Notes: a model not told the origin generated them from the sequence alone. A stretch of DNA of 64,000 bases from Dioscorea cayenensis subsp. rotundata (GCF_009730915.1 NC_052474.1:2391501-2455500); one strand, 5' to 3'; numbered from the stretch's first letter, positions 13,167-25,627 are shown. Numbers and translations are program-made.

Positions 13167-13217
13167 AAGATAGCAGGTAATATTTTTATCAAAAAAAAAA
13201 AAGATAGCAGGTAATAT
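13167..13217. repeat. 17-bp direct repeat around a short A-tailed insert
   Basis: The 17-mer aagatagcaggtaatat occurs at 13167-13183 and again at 13201-13217. It flanks only 17 bp (ttttatc followed by ten A). It looks like a target duplication around a nearly fully truncated poly(A) retroposon, or a slippage duplication. It duplicates the splice-donor region after the last kinase remnant block. Confidence 0.6.
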
Positions 13218-13928
13218 GCAGGTTTTGCCCACCTTGTGTGAGGCCACCGCCTCCTGTGAAGGCTGGTGCCTGGCATGGTAGCACCAAAATCTCTTCTGGG
13301 AGAGGCTAGGCTACTCCCGGAAAGTTGTCAGCAAATATAATTAAGGTTCAACTGCAAACTTTACTGGGTCATGTAGTTATGGTTGTCAGCTAACATAAAT
13401 ATCATTTGCCTACATACACTTTCATAATGTTTGCTAGGTGTTTGAAATTATATTGAAAGAAAATAGTGCATACAGTAAACACCACTAGATGCAAGGGAAT
13501 AAATAAATTTAGTGACTTTCATGTTTTTTTTTTTTTTTTTCCAAATTCAAATTGAAATCTGTTCTTCTCTCCTTGGCACATTGTGGCCCTATTCACATGT
13601 AACATTTCATTGTTATGTGCTATTTTGTCGCCAACGTAAAATTGATGGTAAATTGAGAATTATATTTGTGAATTTGTTGTAACATTTATGAAAATCTATT
13701 ACATGATGAATGCCATTCAGCTGAAATAAATCTTTTCCAAGATTCAGTTCATACATAAAGTGGTGCCAAAAACCAAAATGAGAGATAATTTCCCTGGCAT
13801 GAATTTTTTTTCCTCTTTTACCTTTTAATATAATATTTTTTCCCTGAAATATATGCATATATCATATCATATATATATAATTAATATAAATATATATCCA
13901 TTACCCCCTCTTCTCCATTGTGTTTGAT

Positions 13929-16900
13929 TCAAAGGTACTGAGCTTGAATTCTTTCCCGGTTCTCTTCCCACCACAGCTTGGCGCGAACTTCGCCAAATTT
14001 TTCTCGGCTGCATGCACCACCGTATTATAGTTCAGATTCATAACACATATCAATTGTCGATAAAACTGAGATAGAGTATGAGCAACGGTGGTATCACTAA
14101 ATTTCCATAGGGTGTTTAGTTAAATATGATTAGACCTTGCAAATGAAATTGTTCACCCATTAAAAGTGTAAAGGCCCTTATAAAAATTGACACACACACA
14201 CACACACACACACCCACAAAAAAACTGATATTTGCGTAATATGAAAAAATAATTTCTTATGAGTACATACATAAACATCGAACTATATTACATGTCATCT
14301 TAATAAAACCATATCTACGTAATCTAAAATTTATTAATTGATCTAATTACATTTTACATGGGTATAAAAATGATATTGTATTTTTTTAAAAAAATTTTAC
14401 TTTATAACAGATTGCATCTGCTACTGGCAATTTTCAACATATTCTCCAAAAAGATGATCATCATATTTAGACAGCAATTGTTTATATAAATTATTATTAT
14501 TATTATTATTATAAGATAAAAAAAGAAGGGTAGGTGTTGGTTGATAAGACTAACCTGAAACGGACGCGACGCAGCTCTCGGGTTCCATCAGCGAGTTCCC
14601 TGATGGTAATGTAGACGCCAGGCTCATCTTGCTCAACCCACTCAGTGACCTCCAAATCACTAGCGTTGCTGATGGAGATGGAAGCCTCATCACGAGAAGA
14701 CGTGGTCGTCCGTGAGGCATCCATTGATGAGGCGGCTTCTCGTCTAACTCCGGACACACCTGCCACTGCTAATGCTCCACCACCACTAATATTAATGGCC
14801 GCAAAAGGATGAAAATGTTGCTGTAACATGTGCTCTGTCGGGTCAGGAACTGTTGGGAAGTACCCACCCGGGTACATTGTTGTCTGCCTGCCACCGCTCG
14901 TACTAGTGCTCGTGCAGCGATCCTTGCCACGTATAGGAGTGATGGGGCTCTCCCTCGAGGTGGATAATACCCTTGAATGGTATTGGTAGGATGAATCTTG
15001 TTGCTGCACAAAAAAACACAAAACAGAAAAATAAGGTATGTAAAACACGGAATTAACAAGTAGTTATTAACAAAGGGAACAGAAAGAAGCAGATGACATA
15101 AGGGTATGGGTATGGGTTTTAGTTATCCACCTCATCATCTTCGGATCTGGTTGGCGTAGCAAGGGCCTGCCGGCTGAATCTCTGCACGTTGTAGAGTTCC
15201 ATGATCCGATCAAAGTTCTCTCCCCACCATCTCTGAGCTTGCCACTTATTGAACAACTCCCGGCTGAAGAATAAATAAATAAATAAGTGAACACTAATAA
15301 TATTAAGACAAAAATAAATAAATAAGTGAATACCTGAAACGAATGCGCTTGAGGTCATTGCCAGCGCCTCCAGGTAGTGAGACCAAGGTGATTTGGACGC
15401 CAGGTTCTACTTGGGTCATCCACTCCTTGGGTTCAGCATTGTCCTCCACAAACACATCCTGCTCCTCCTCAGGTGGATAACCAATACCTGGAATCCATTT
15501 ACGTTCTGTGTTGCGGTTAATATTTGTGAAGTCCCATTTAGCCATTGAGTTGGCGCTTGTAGACCGGAGGTACGTGCATTGTTCAGCATCCGATGTGTCA
15601 TCATTCAGGTATGTTGGGGAACGATGGTGGACACTCTTGCTCCTGTAAGACGAGGAAGAGCTGCTTGCCTTACATTGACGGTTGCCTCCGGAGATTTTCA
15701 GCACCATGTCTTTTATCTGAACCATTTTAAAAGAAACCTAAAACATGAATGTAAAATACATTTTGACTCATATACTTCAACATTACAAAATTAGTAAAAT
15801 ACTAAACCTGTTTTTCCTTCAAACTGTATAAACATTATAATACAGATTAATCGTTCCTCTTCAAAAGAAAATGGGCTTAAGAGTTAAGACAAATAAATTA
15901 AGATGGAACACCACAATGTCACCATCCATCAATCATTGTATGGTAATTAATGATCTCCGAGATATTCCATTGTGGCCATAGTTCAAAGCAAGCATTATAC
16001 ATATTACGACATGCCTATAGTTTTCATAACAATAAATCAAGCTATTCATGATGAAGGAAGCATATACCATAGAAACTAATCCTAAGCATGTTGGTCGAAA
16101 GAATTGTCGCTCAGGTCACCAAGAGAATACAAAATCTTAATTAAATGTAAGACAATCACCAAACTCTTGCCAAATGCCACCATCTTTGTCACCGCCCACC
16201 AATCCTACTTTAATCATTCATGCATAAACCACATGCCCCAACTTTATTCATCAATAACATCCACCTCCAAAGATGTACATGCAACCAACATGACAAAGAA
16301 GTTTCCGTACAATACCGACATACATAAAAACCAGCGGTATGCTTGAACCTATCATGCACACAAACTGCCTCTAAAACCGTGTGGCCCAACCACAATGATG
16401 CCAAACAGAAGCAACCACTAGTATAGATCCTTGGATACGTCCTCAGTGTTCATTAATAGTGGTCCTAAACCCAGTCCCAATGAAAGAAAGGGTAAAGAGT
16501 AGTACAACCTCCTTAATTCCTCCGTTCGTCTTTATCCCTTTCGTCGTGATGCTGTGTCAGAGAGAGAGAGAGAGAGACCCAATCCAGAAGAACCAACAAA
16601 ATCCAAACCATTAACCTTACTACAACCCCAAGCAACGGATCTCTCACACAGCAAAAACACACCTTTTAAAAAAGCCGACACTTGTTAGCAGAAAACGATG
16701 GTTAAAAACCGGCATAAATACCCTAGCCAACGAACCAGGCTCTTTTTGGACGAACATGCAAAAGACCAACCTTCATATGGCTTCTTTCTTTTTCTCTCTC
16801 TGGGGCTCTGAGCCCGAGAGAATGAAGGAAAGAGACCTCAGCCTCGTCCTCCACTTGACTGACTTTAACTTAGCCCCGAGATAGGAAAAGAGATGGAATG

Positions 16901-17240
16901 GACCACAACCAACTCCCTCCTTCCCTCGTATTATTGAAGCCAAAGCCTGAGACTGGACATATCGATCTAAGCAAACAATGACAGCAGAAGGTCAGGCTTT
17001 CTATCCCCCGGATTATACACTGGTACCTGGTTCAACACTTTTGGATCTAACGGTTCCTTAGTTGTGCTTTTTTCTCAATATTGGCAAATGCATGTATCAT
17101 AACAGGAAGTAATGAGAAAGATAATGGACCTGGGAAGTCAGGCTTTTGACGGCGTCTTTGGTTCTGGGGGTTGCGGCACGCGCGGTGCTGTCATCCCCGC
17201 CATCGTCCGGTCTCTTCGAACACGCGATGCAGGCCAGCAT
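13929..17240 (-). CDS. BREVIS RADIX-like protein (two BRX domains)
   Basis: Exons on the minus strand: 17240-17130, 15716-15334, 15263-15131, 15003-14555, 14007-13929 (stop). The sum is 1155 nt, 384 residues, with every junction in phase. BRX-family proteins are plant-specific, plasma-membrane and nuclear regulators of growth, root protophloem and stomatal polarity, acting with auxin and AGC kinases. The N-terminus MLACIACSKR carries the conserved Cys pair (membrane-anchoring by palmitoylation in the family), then KSLTSQ|IKDMVLK. The first BRX domain is at about residues 135-190 (EWMTQVEPGVQITLVSLPGG, KRIRFSRELFNKWQAQRWW). The second is at about 330-384 (EWVEQDEPGVYITIRELADG, RRVRFSREKFGEVRAKLWW, ends QAQYL). 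The third exon ends at a GTGGAT donor, a weak but phase-correct choice. All family landmarks are present and no defect is seen. Confidence 0.95.
14490..14512. repeat. Short (TTA)n microsatellite in a BRX intron
   Basis: A run of TTA/ATT triplets lies just downstream of the fourth BRX exon, inside its last intron. A (CA)n tract at about 14190-14213 lies in the same intron. Both are simple repeats. Confidence 0.7.
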
Positions 17241-18780
17241 CCTTCCCTGTCACTGTCTCATGACCAGCAGTGTGTGCTCCCCTATTATTATGGATAAACC
17301 TATAAATATATATATATATATATATGGACAAAAACATTAACTTTGGTTTTAAAAAATTATAATGTGAATATAGTAAGAAAAGAAGGGTCCACCAAAACAT
17401 ATTAACAATATGAGTTTGGTAAAGTAACACAATTATCAAAGAGGACTACCCACTGAACCATATGGTGAACATCATCATAGGAGATGCGAAAGAGAAAGCC
17501 ATCTCCAATAAAGGATGGGAATCAAACATTGAAGGGGGAACGTTGAGATTCGGGCAAATGATCCACAAGTGTCCGTTTGTTCCAAAATCTTAGGCTCAGA
17601 CACCGTTGAAATTGGGAGGCAAAATCCGTCGAGGCACTAAGGAGACAGAGAAACCCCACAAAGCCCCTGAATCAGGGGATTGTGTTTGAATTGATTGAAT
17701 ACTTTTTATCTCATTTTGTGGTTGATAATTATGCGGGAATTGGTGTGTTTTGGAGAGATGAGATTGGCTGAAGAGCCGAAGGTTCTGCAAATGAGAACAG
17801 TGGTCACTCGGTGCCCGAGATGCGAGACTAAACAAAACTACAAAAGGATGGAGGTGGGGCCCTAAAGAGAGCTTTGGTTGGCCTAGAAATGGGGGCCTAT
17901 GAGAGACAGAGAGAGAAAGAGAGGGTTTTGATAGCTGGGAACGCCTCCCTGTCTCCTCTGCGCCTGACTGCACGAGCAGTGGCGCAGAGAGACGGAAAGA
18001 GAAACACGAATTTAATTCTATGAATCAGATGCAGAGTTGAACAACGTTGAGAAGTAGAGCATACCGTGGATATCTAAGGTTCCTTCCTTCCTTCCTTCCT
18101 ATCTCCTCTATTCTTTTCCTTACTCTCTTGATATTTTTCTCAAGATATACCTGCATGCATGGAGAAAAAGGGATCGGATTAGGGTATTTCGATTGGAAAA
18201 ATGGATGAAAACTGAAATCGATCATCAAGATCAACAGCATTTGCGACCATAAAACCCTAAAATAAACTGGAAACCAAACCATCATCAAGATCAATAACAT
18301 TTGTCACCATAAAGTGAAAGAAAACCTTAAAAAAACAAAAAAACAAAAAAACAAAAACTACAAACAAAAGCAAACCTCTATCATCAAAATGAAAAGAGAT
18401 TACAAAACATTCAGGTAGTTTTCATTACCTTCTTCTTCTTCCGATAAACAAACAAGCGCAAAGAATCCGTCAAAGAAGACGTCAGAGGAGATATCTCCAA
18501 ACCCTTTCCCTAGCCATCTATATGCACTATGATCAAAAGAGAAACCCTAGCGCCATTTCTAGTCCTCAGTCTCCAAAGGGATCTGAGAGCCACGGGAATC
18601 GAGGGAGATGACGAATCAGAGATCTCGAACAGCAAGCCGCCGCCGAGGGATCCGAATGCTGATCTTGAGCGCCGGCGAGATTCGTGGCCGCTGTCTGCGC
18701 GCACAACTCCCGTCCCTAACTCCAAATAGGTAAAGAAGAAGCGTGACCTGCGCCTCGTCTTCATCTATTTATAGGCCCCT
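17241..18780 (-). promoter_or_regulatory. Leader and core promoter of the BRX-like gene (inferred)
   Basis: Reading leftward, a TATA box (CTATAAATAG on the minus strand, 18765-18774) is followed by a GC-rich leader exon of about 300 nt. That exon ends at a donor AAG|GTAATG (exon edge 18429). No other minus-strand gene begins between here and the BRX start codon at 17240, so this is probably the BRX leader with one or more leader introns. A CT/GA-rich stretch with several short upstream ATGs lies at 17600-17980. Assignment to BRX is inference; transcript data are absent. Confidence 0.5.
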
Positions 18781-19541
18781 CTTTAAATCACATGCCCTCA
18801 TGGTCTTTAAGTAAAACACCCTAACTTCATTTAATAATAACGATATTGCCACTTGCTTTTTGACGTTTTTGCCCCGAATAGACCCTTCGAAATATAAAAA
18901 CAGGGAGAAGAATCTTTAATTCTCTCAACGATCAATCTCAGCCGTCCAATCGGAAGGTCACGTCTTAGATGATGGCTCGCTGATACGATTGTACGGACGG
19001 TGCAGGATGGATGGCAAGGATGCACGCTTGTTCACCGTGTGACATCGTGGCAACCGTTGGATGGATGGGCCGTGGTGTCGGGAACTGGGGATTTGGTACG
19101 TGCGGGTGGGATCTGATCAAATCGTCAGGTGGAGAACAGAAGTTGATGGGTGAGATGGACGGCCAGGATTCGAGGAAGAGTACGTGGGAAATGGAAATAG
19201 GCTCGATTTGCATTAGCGATGGGACGCTCGCTTGCTTTTGACCCGACTTGTCAAGTCCAGGATTTTTGGCAGGCCTCTCTGGTGCGTGTGTTTCACTACT
19301 ATATAACTCAATATATATTTTTTTTTAAAAAAAAAGTTTTAAATTGAAAATTTTCATGGATTAGCTTGGACATAAGACTGTCAGCAAAGGTAAATTATTG
19401 TCAGGTTGGTGGCCTTTTTCTTTTGAGTTCAGTAAGAAGCCAATATTATACTGTGGGAGACTAGTTTTTTTATTGGAAAAACTTTTATCATTAGTAAATA
19501 AATAATTTAATTTTTTTATATTATAATTAAGTTTTGCTTAA
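18781..19541. other. Intergenic, no gene seen
   Basis: Upstream of the TATA box at 18770 the sequence has mixed composition, with a few ACGT motifs (acgtgcggg near 19098, tacgtggg near 19181). From about 19310 it becomes AT-rich. No coding exon was recognised on either strand. Confidence 0.5.
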
Positions 19542-19705
19542 GTGTGTGCTTCAACAACCAACGGGTGAAGAGCCGCTGATACTCGGGATCCCCTCAGTAT
19601 TCTATGAACTCAGCTCTCCGCTTTTCGGAGGGTGAGGGCGTGGTGGTGATCTCACTGCACGTCTGCGCGAGGATTAGGGCGATACCTCATGTGTGTGCTT
19701 CAACA
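19542..19705. mobile_element. 134-bp GC-rich insert flanked by 15-bp direct repeats (retroposon-like)
   Basis: The 15-mer gtgtgtgcttcaaca is found at 19542-19556 and 19691-19705. The 134 bp between (19557-19690) are clearly more GC-rich than the surrounding DNA. A long perfect target duplication suggests LINE-type target-primed insertion. No poly(A) tail and no tRNA A/B boxes are visible, so the class is open. Confidence 0.7.
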
Positions 19706-20226
19706 GAAACAAGCTTTTAGAGTCAATTATAAATATTAGGCTAATCAATAAAAAATACACATAGAACTATTTTGACAAATTGGAAGAACTAAGAAATGAG
19801 GAAAAAAAAAGGTTTGCATTCATTTATTTATTTTTAGCAATTAAATTAAAGAAAAAAATATTTATTTTTCATAAACTAGACGAATCATATGCTAAATGAA
19901 AGAATCAAAATTAAGTTCATAAATCAAAGTGGAGAAGTTTCTATAATTTTAAAATTAAAATATTTTTTAAGCAAAGGAAAAATTGATCGGCCATATGTTA
20001 AAAAACACAAATTAATATGTTCCAATAAACTGAACAACATCTCATCGTTTTTCTCAGTCTTTTTGTAAAAAAATGGATAAACCAGTTCGATTAATAAAAA
20101 CAAAAATACAAGACTAACCTTGATACAAAACCCCACTCGTACCACAAGAAGTGATAAGAGGGAAAATAAAAACACACCAACAGAGGATGAGCGGGTATCC
20201 TCCGGCCCCACCAAATGGAAAAAAGC

Positions 20227-20358
20227 CTAGCCCGTGATGCGATCAGGTGCCTCCTCGACATTCGTGCCAACCCTCTCTCTCTGACCCCTCGCCTCCATGA
20301 ACTCGAGACTGCGCCTAATAGTAGTCTCGGTCTCCACAAATTTTCGCCTTAGAATTAT
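20227..20358 (-). other. Exon-like open frame of unknown family
   Basis: A 132-nt open frame on the minus strand starts right after a ctgcag acceptor and ends at TAG. It reads IILRRKFVETETTIRRSLEF, then MEARGQRERVGTNVEEAPDR and a short tail. Its composition differs from the AT-rich surroundings. I do not recognise the family. It could be the last exon of a decayed gene or a piece of a retroelement. Confidence 0.3.
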
Positions 20359-22738
20359 CTGCAAGAGCATTGAAACACGATAGAAGCATTCTATTAATAC
20401 CAAGTACAATAGCTAAAGCGAAGCTAAAGAAGTAAATAAAAAAAATGAAATTTATCATATCACTGCTAGTATAGAAGACAAATAGAAAAAATTCCTTTAT
20501 AAAGCAGAAATAGGAGAAAGTTGTAAATTTTACATAAAACCCGAATTGACGTTCTCAAGAGATTTTTGTCCCCGTCTTAAATCTTAATCATTGTTATAAT
20601 CCAAAAAAATTAAAAACACACACGTTAAAGGGGCCCAGGCACTACAGTGTACAGCCAGTCAAATTAGTACTCACGCAGTCAGTCACCTACGGACGCCAGA
20701 CTTTGTGACGCTACTTTACCGGCTGCATCCAGCGAACGACAGTATGCTTTTGCTTTTATTATGAAAATGTTACTTATCTTCCTGTCTTCCTGTTGCTATA
20801 TTCATCTCAAGCTAATACTATCTATTCATTGAAAACAATACTAATGACAATAATAAAGAGAGAGAGAGAGAGAGAAGAGCTTTAAATGGTAGGACAAACA
20901 GAGGATTTAGAAAAAGAGAGATACCAAAATGAATAGGAAAACAATGAGAGGGATTTGGTTTTACAGATGGCAAGGAGATCAACAGGGTAGCTTTTCCTGA
21001 AAGTGGTTTTCCGGGTTCTTCACATCCAAGAAAAGCATAGTCAAGATGGCCATTATTCTGGAAACCACCCAATTACATGCTTTGGCTTTACAAATTCCAA
21101 ACACCCTTGTCTTTCTCTTTCTCTCTCTCTCTCTCTCTGCCCCATGATAAAAGTTAGGGGGGGAGTGATTGGATTGATGGAATTGGATGTTGTGGAGCTT
21201 TTGATCCAAACCATGGGATTTTCTTTGCCTTCTTTGTGGAAAGCACCATGGTGTGCTCTCAGCCAAATATTCCCATCATTCCTCTGCTAAATTAACTCAA
21301 GGATGTTGGAAAGTCTAATCAATAAATCAGACATTACCCATAAAATAAAATGATTTGTTGTTCCATAGATTTATAAAGTAAACAACTAAAACAGTAAGTG
21401 GCAATATCCGTATAAAGAACATGATAAAAAGATTAATTCCAGAACTCAAGAAAAAAGGAAAATAATGTATTCTGGTGGTAACTCAGGGAATTTGTGATTT
21501 GAATCATGTCACCAGAGGAAAAAAAAAGGGAGCACTTGACATGCATGATGCATCCAAGGCTTTAGTAATCTTTTTTGTTAAACTCTTTACAACTAGTGTT
21601 TTATATTTTTGCTCACCTTGTTCTAAAGGGAGAGAGGGCAAGTTGTCCCTGCAAAATGGGTAAAAGATTTGGAAGGCTTGACCTAGTCAATATAGGCGCT
21701 AGTACTTCATGTTTCCTGAGATAATCATCATTCCTACTATAAGTACTTCTTTTCATACTTTAAAGAACTCATGAGATGTAATGCAATATATGGTGAACAA
21801 AGAGACAAGCATTAGATAAACCTAGTATAGGGTAGTCTCCCTCCCATATGATTCAGAGCTAACAACTCTCAGTAACTAACTATGATTATGAAAACTGCAG
21901 TTGATAATGAGGCTTTATTCACTATCAAATGAAAGGGGGAATCTAGGATGAGACAAAGATCAAACTGAATCAGCACACCAAATACAATATTCCAGAATAA
22001 GAAGTCTCTGTAACACTAGAGTTAATGAGGTAAATTAGTATTAGTAAAAGCAAAACCGAGAACTGTTTTAACACAAAGCAAGGTAAATGAGGATGTGTTC
22101 GATAATCTCCTGGCATTGATGATAAGATGAGACAACAAATCAAACGCATTGAGAGTGTGTTGGAATTGAGCGGAACTTATCTACATGGGGTTTAATTACA
22201 TGAGAAAATAAAATGAAGAACAAAAAGAACATGTATAAATAAAGTGCAAGAAATTTATTGGGCATTTGACGACCAGGTATTTAAAAAAATAAAAATAAAA
22301 ATAAAAATAACTCGTACTCTTCTCAAACAACATATGAATATATCTATATATGACTATATATTTATTGTAAACTTCGATGTTCGTGGATATTAAAAAGTAA
22401 GAGAAAGAGACAGGTGAAAGACGGGTAGATATTGGGTTTAATGAGAGAAGAAAAAGGGGAAAGGGGACTATTGGATACTAACCCAATGGCCCTCAAGAAA
22501 GTTCTCAAATAGTGTTTATAAGGACAAGCTAGTTAAGCTTGCATAATTTGTAATTCATTTTTTGAGATTAAATATAAAATGATCCGTTTACAATAACTTC
22601 CAAAATTATCAGTTTCCACACTGTAATCATAATATTCTCAACCACAATATTTTAAAAAAATAAATAAATAAATAATGGTCGAAATCTTGTCATTTCTTTT
22701 TAACATGAATTAGATAACAGATACAGTTGTAAAAGTTT
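20359..22738. other. Intergenic, AT-rich, simple repeats only
   Basis: This stretch contains an (AG)n tract at about 20857-20874 and a (CT)n tract at about 21113-21139, with otherwise AT-rich DNA. Short open frames here lack coding character. No gene was recognised on either strand. Confidence 0.5.
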
Positions 22739-23620
22739 GGTATAATCACCAAAATAGTCCATGTACTTTTCTCTCTCTTTCCTTTTGATCCATCTACTCA
22801 GAAATGCTCCCGACTAGTCTTTTTACTTTTGAAAATGTACCCACTTAGTTAAAAATGCTTCCAACCAGTCCCTCTACTTTTAAAAATGTGCCCACTTAAA
22901 GAGACTAAGTGAGCACATTTTTAAGGGGCCGTTTGGTTGGCGGTAATGTGCAAACATTACCGTCTGTTACGTGGTAATCTTTTCACATTACCATGTTTGG
23001 ATTATTGGTGGTGGTAATATTGATGGTAATCTATGATTACTAACCTTGGAAGATTACCAAGAAACTTGGTAATCCCATTACCACCAAAATAGGTGGCTAT
23101 GTTGGATTACCAAGTGGGTGGTAATCTGAAATATTTTTTGGACAAATATGCCCTTTGTTTAAATATAATAATTTTCATACTTTATTTGTTGGATAAAAAA
23201 ATTAAATTTAAATAACATTATTTTTTGAATATGTTTAGCTTCAAAAATTTAATTTTTATCCAAAATTTTATTTTATTTTAAATTTAAACTTTCATAAAAT
23301 AGTAGACACAAGGGTATTTTCGGAAATTTAGAATATTACCAAGTTTATTACTATGTAACATGAGTTTCCAACCAAACATGGTTATCATGAATTACCACAA
23401 CATTCCTGGGCATATAACATTCCCAATCTTATTACCACGGTAATCTCGTTACGTGGTAATATATCATAACCGCGAACCAAACGGCCCCTAAAAGTTGAGA
23501 GCATTTTTAACTAAGTGGGCACATTTTCAAAAATAGAGAGACTAGTCGGGAGCATTTCTGAGTAGAGGGATCAAAAGAAAAGAGAGAGAAAAGTAGAGAG
23601 ACCAACTAGGGTATTATACC
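22739..23620. mobile_element. Mutator-like foldback MITE with 9-bp target duplication (host of a nested MITE)
   Basis: The outer element begins GGTATAAT and ends ATTATACC. Long inverted arms (about 180 bp left, about 130 bp right) share blocks such as agaaatgctcccgactagtc and its complement. The 9-mer taaaagttt flanks it on both sides (22730-22738 and 23621-23629), as in Mutator-type insertions. Its centre is interrupted by a second MITE at 22925-23488. No coding sequence. Confidence 0.88.
22925..23488. mobile_element. PIF/Harbinger-type MITE, 564 bp, nested inside the foldback element
   Basis: The termini GGGGCCGTTTGGTT and AACCAAACGGCCCC form inverted repeats. The 3-bp target TAA lies on both sides (22922-22924 and 23489-23491), the hallmark of Tourist/Harbinger elements. 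The interior is rich in ggtaat/attacc motifs and has no coding capacity. It inserted into the middle of the Mutator-like MITE, so it is the younger of the two. Confidence 0.92.
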
Positions 23621-23752
23621 TAAAAGTTTATGAACTTGTTTGTCTGTTTCTCTACTTGGATGCACCAAAAGATGACGGAAACTGCATTCTTATCTTTCTT
23701 GAATCATAACATCAAAAATTGTGGTTGTATCAAATTAAATCTGGCCAACTAC

Positions 23753-24250
23753 TTTTTTTTTTTTTGTGAATTAAATATTTATTGAAATAAAAACAGAAGT
23801 ACATGGGTAGACTCATCTCTCACCAATGGTTTAGAAGTAAGACATGATTTAGAATTATCAAGTCTATGATTAGCTTTAGTAAATAATTAGACATGAAAAG
23901 AACCTTGTCTGAAAACAAAAGCCCAACCGTTTATTGGACTCGCACTTTCCACTAAAACCTTACGCATAGTATTTATAAAATCAATTCTCCAATTAAACGT
24001 CAATCTTATCATATAATGAACTATTGCAACTTAGTGCATGAACCATAACAAAACAACACTTTTCTTTATGCCCAAAGAAGATAAGTGCACTTGATATGCA
24101 AACATGCCAAGCAATGTAATTATTATGAATTCGTTAAAGAGGATAGAGTCACTGGAGCATAGACTCACAGAATAACTATAAAACATTGAATAGAACACTA
24201 AATGATGTTTGAGCAATATGCATATCCAAAAACACTACTTCAATGAAGAA
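23753..24250 (-). mobile_element. Degenerate 3' end of a LINE (RNase H-like tail)
   Basis: On the minus strand a poly(A) run (T-run at 23753-23765) ends a segment whose upstream part reads WRIDFINTMRKVLVE and SASPINGWAFVFRQGS in one frame. This resembles the RNase H region at the end of plant LINE ORF2, followed by a stop and about 100 bp of 3' UTR. The left limit of the copy cannot be fixed. It is 5'-truncated and decayed. Confidence 0.5.
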
Positions 24251-25620
24251 ATAAGGGGTAGGATAATTCCCTTGGCTCCTTAAAACGTGACTCAACATTT
24301 TATTGACTCTTATTACAAACTCATAATATTAAACAATAGTTTATTCTAGATTAAAGGATAAATAAAATTTAATGTGAGACTCATAAGCCATGCAATTGTG
24401 ATTATTATATATGACCACTTTTGCCAAAAGAGAGGCTCAGAAATCAACTCCCTCTTACAATATTTGTCGAGGTCAGTAGTTTGTAAATATTATTAATATA
24501 TATATATGATGAGAATTAATAAAAATATTCATATTTGTTATCCACTTATATAACTAAATGTAAAATAAAAAAAATTAATTTATTAAATAAAAAACTTATT
24601 AAGAACGATAAGAATTAACAAAAACTTGCAGACTACTACATGCCTCTATTATTACTTTTCATAAAAAACAAAATTCTCACATGAGAATTAATCATAAACG
24701 ATAAAGAAAAATCTATTTAAAGAAATAATCATAGTTATTCCTTTTTTTTTCTTCCAAACATCTACTATCCTCACGCTCCATTCAGACGGCATGGAAGACT
24801 AACTTATGCCTCTGTTATTACTTTCATTTGAAAAAAAAAAACTCTCACATGTGAATTACTCATTAAAAAAAAACTCATTAAAGAAATAATCATATTTATT
24901 CCTCATTTTTCTTCCAAAAGTCTACTATTCTCACCCTCCATTCAGACACCATAAGGGAACAAAGAGAGAAGGAATTGAACAAGAATACGTTGAACCTTAT
25001 AAATCCAATCATCCTTTATCCTCCCATCCAAATACAACCCTGAGATTAGCTATTGCTTATTAACCATGTAACCAGAAACACTAGTAAAATATAAATTTAG
25101 TCAGCTAATAAGGCTTCCATATGATAGTAAAGGCTGTAAAGATGCATGGTCTTGCACCATTTCACCACTGTTCAAGCAAACTAAAACTAACGGTAAGCAT
25201 GAGGGAAACATAAGATTCAGATTATTTATATGAACACTTCACGCATCCAATGCCAAATTTTCTTCAAGTTAATTTAGGAACTTGGTAGTTTTAAAAAAAA
25301 TAAAGTAGTTAAACACAATCATTAATTAATTAAATTGAAAACAAACAATGGTCATGACCAGAAGAGGTGAAAGGGAGCTGTTCCATCACAAATGAACAGA
25401 AGTTTAACTTACTATACTGAAAATAAGACTTTTTTCAGCTTCGATAAGAAGTAATCACAGCATGAACACATATGGTTATATGGTTGCTTACCAACTGCTA
25501 ACTAACATCCTTATACTATGGTTTCAATGAATGCAAGCAGTGGTCAATATGAACATCCGATAATATATATATATATATATATATAACCACCAAAAATCAG
25601 GGATTTGACAATTGTTCTTT
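24251..25620. other. Intergenic, AT-rich, with a diverged internal duplication
   Basis: Two similar stretches occur at about 24640-24780 and 24810-24940 (both with catgcctctattattac/gcctctgttattac, ctcacatg, aaagaaataatcata, cttccaaa, tctactat and ctccattcagac). They form a tandem duplication of about 165 bp period. No gene was recognised. Confidence 0.5.
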
Positions 25621-25627
25621 GACATAC

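Larger units (their letters stand above)
10050..13217 (+). pseudogene. Decayed MHK/RCK-type CMGC protein kinase, introns retained
   Basis: The pieces follow the order of plant MHK (MAK-related) kinases. ATG-Glu-Arg lies at 10050-10057, then YKLIKEVGDG at 10135-10164 (glycine loop lost just after). [21 protein letters not shown]...TEYVSTRW (DFG segment) starts at 10719. MGAIMAEMFTLCPL starts near 11085 and runs into TGA where family members have FPG. ADEMYKICTVIGTP...NFQFPQ spans about 11230-11338, LCSWDP..RPNAMEAFH about 12232-12298, and KPATNFSTAKTNASLRTG about 12650-12707. A final block near 13092-13183 reads EGKCSVTDATAKLGNKIVSSAK. The exons carrying the VAIK lysine and the HRDLKP catalytic loop are missing, APE is corrupted, and there are one-base indels and an in-frame stop. 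It is a duplicated pseudogene, not a processed copy, because introns are kept. Confidence 0.85.

Noticed and set aside
17596-17973. 125-codon minus-strand open frame with Ser/Leu-rich sequence
   Set aside because: It lies between the BRX leader exon and the BRX start codon, has low-complexity CT-rich composition and no family features. It is more likely leader or leader-intron sequence.
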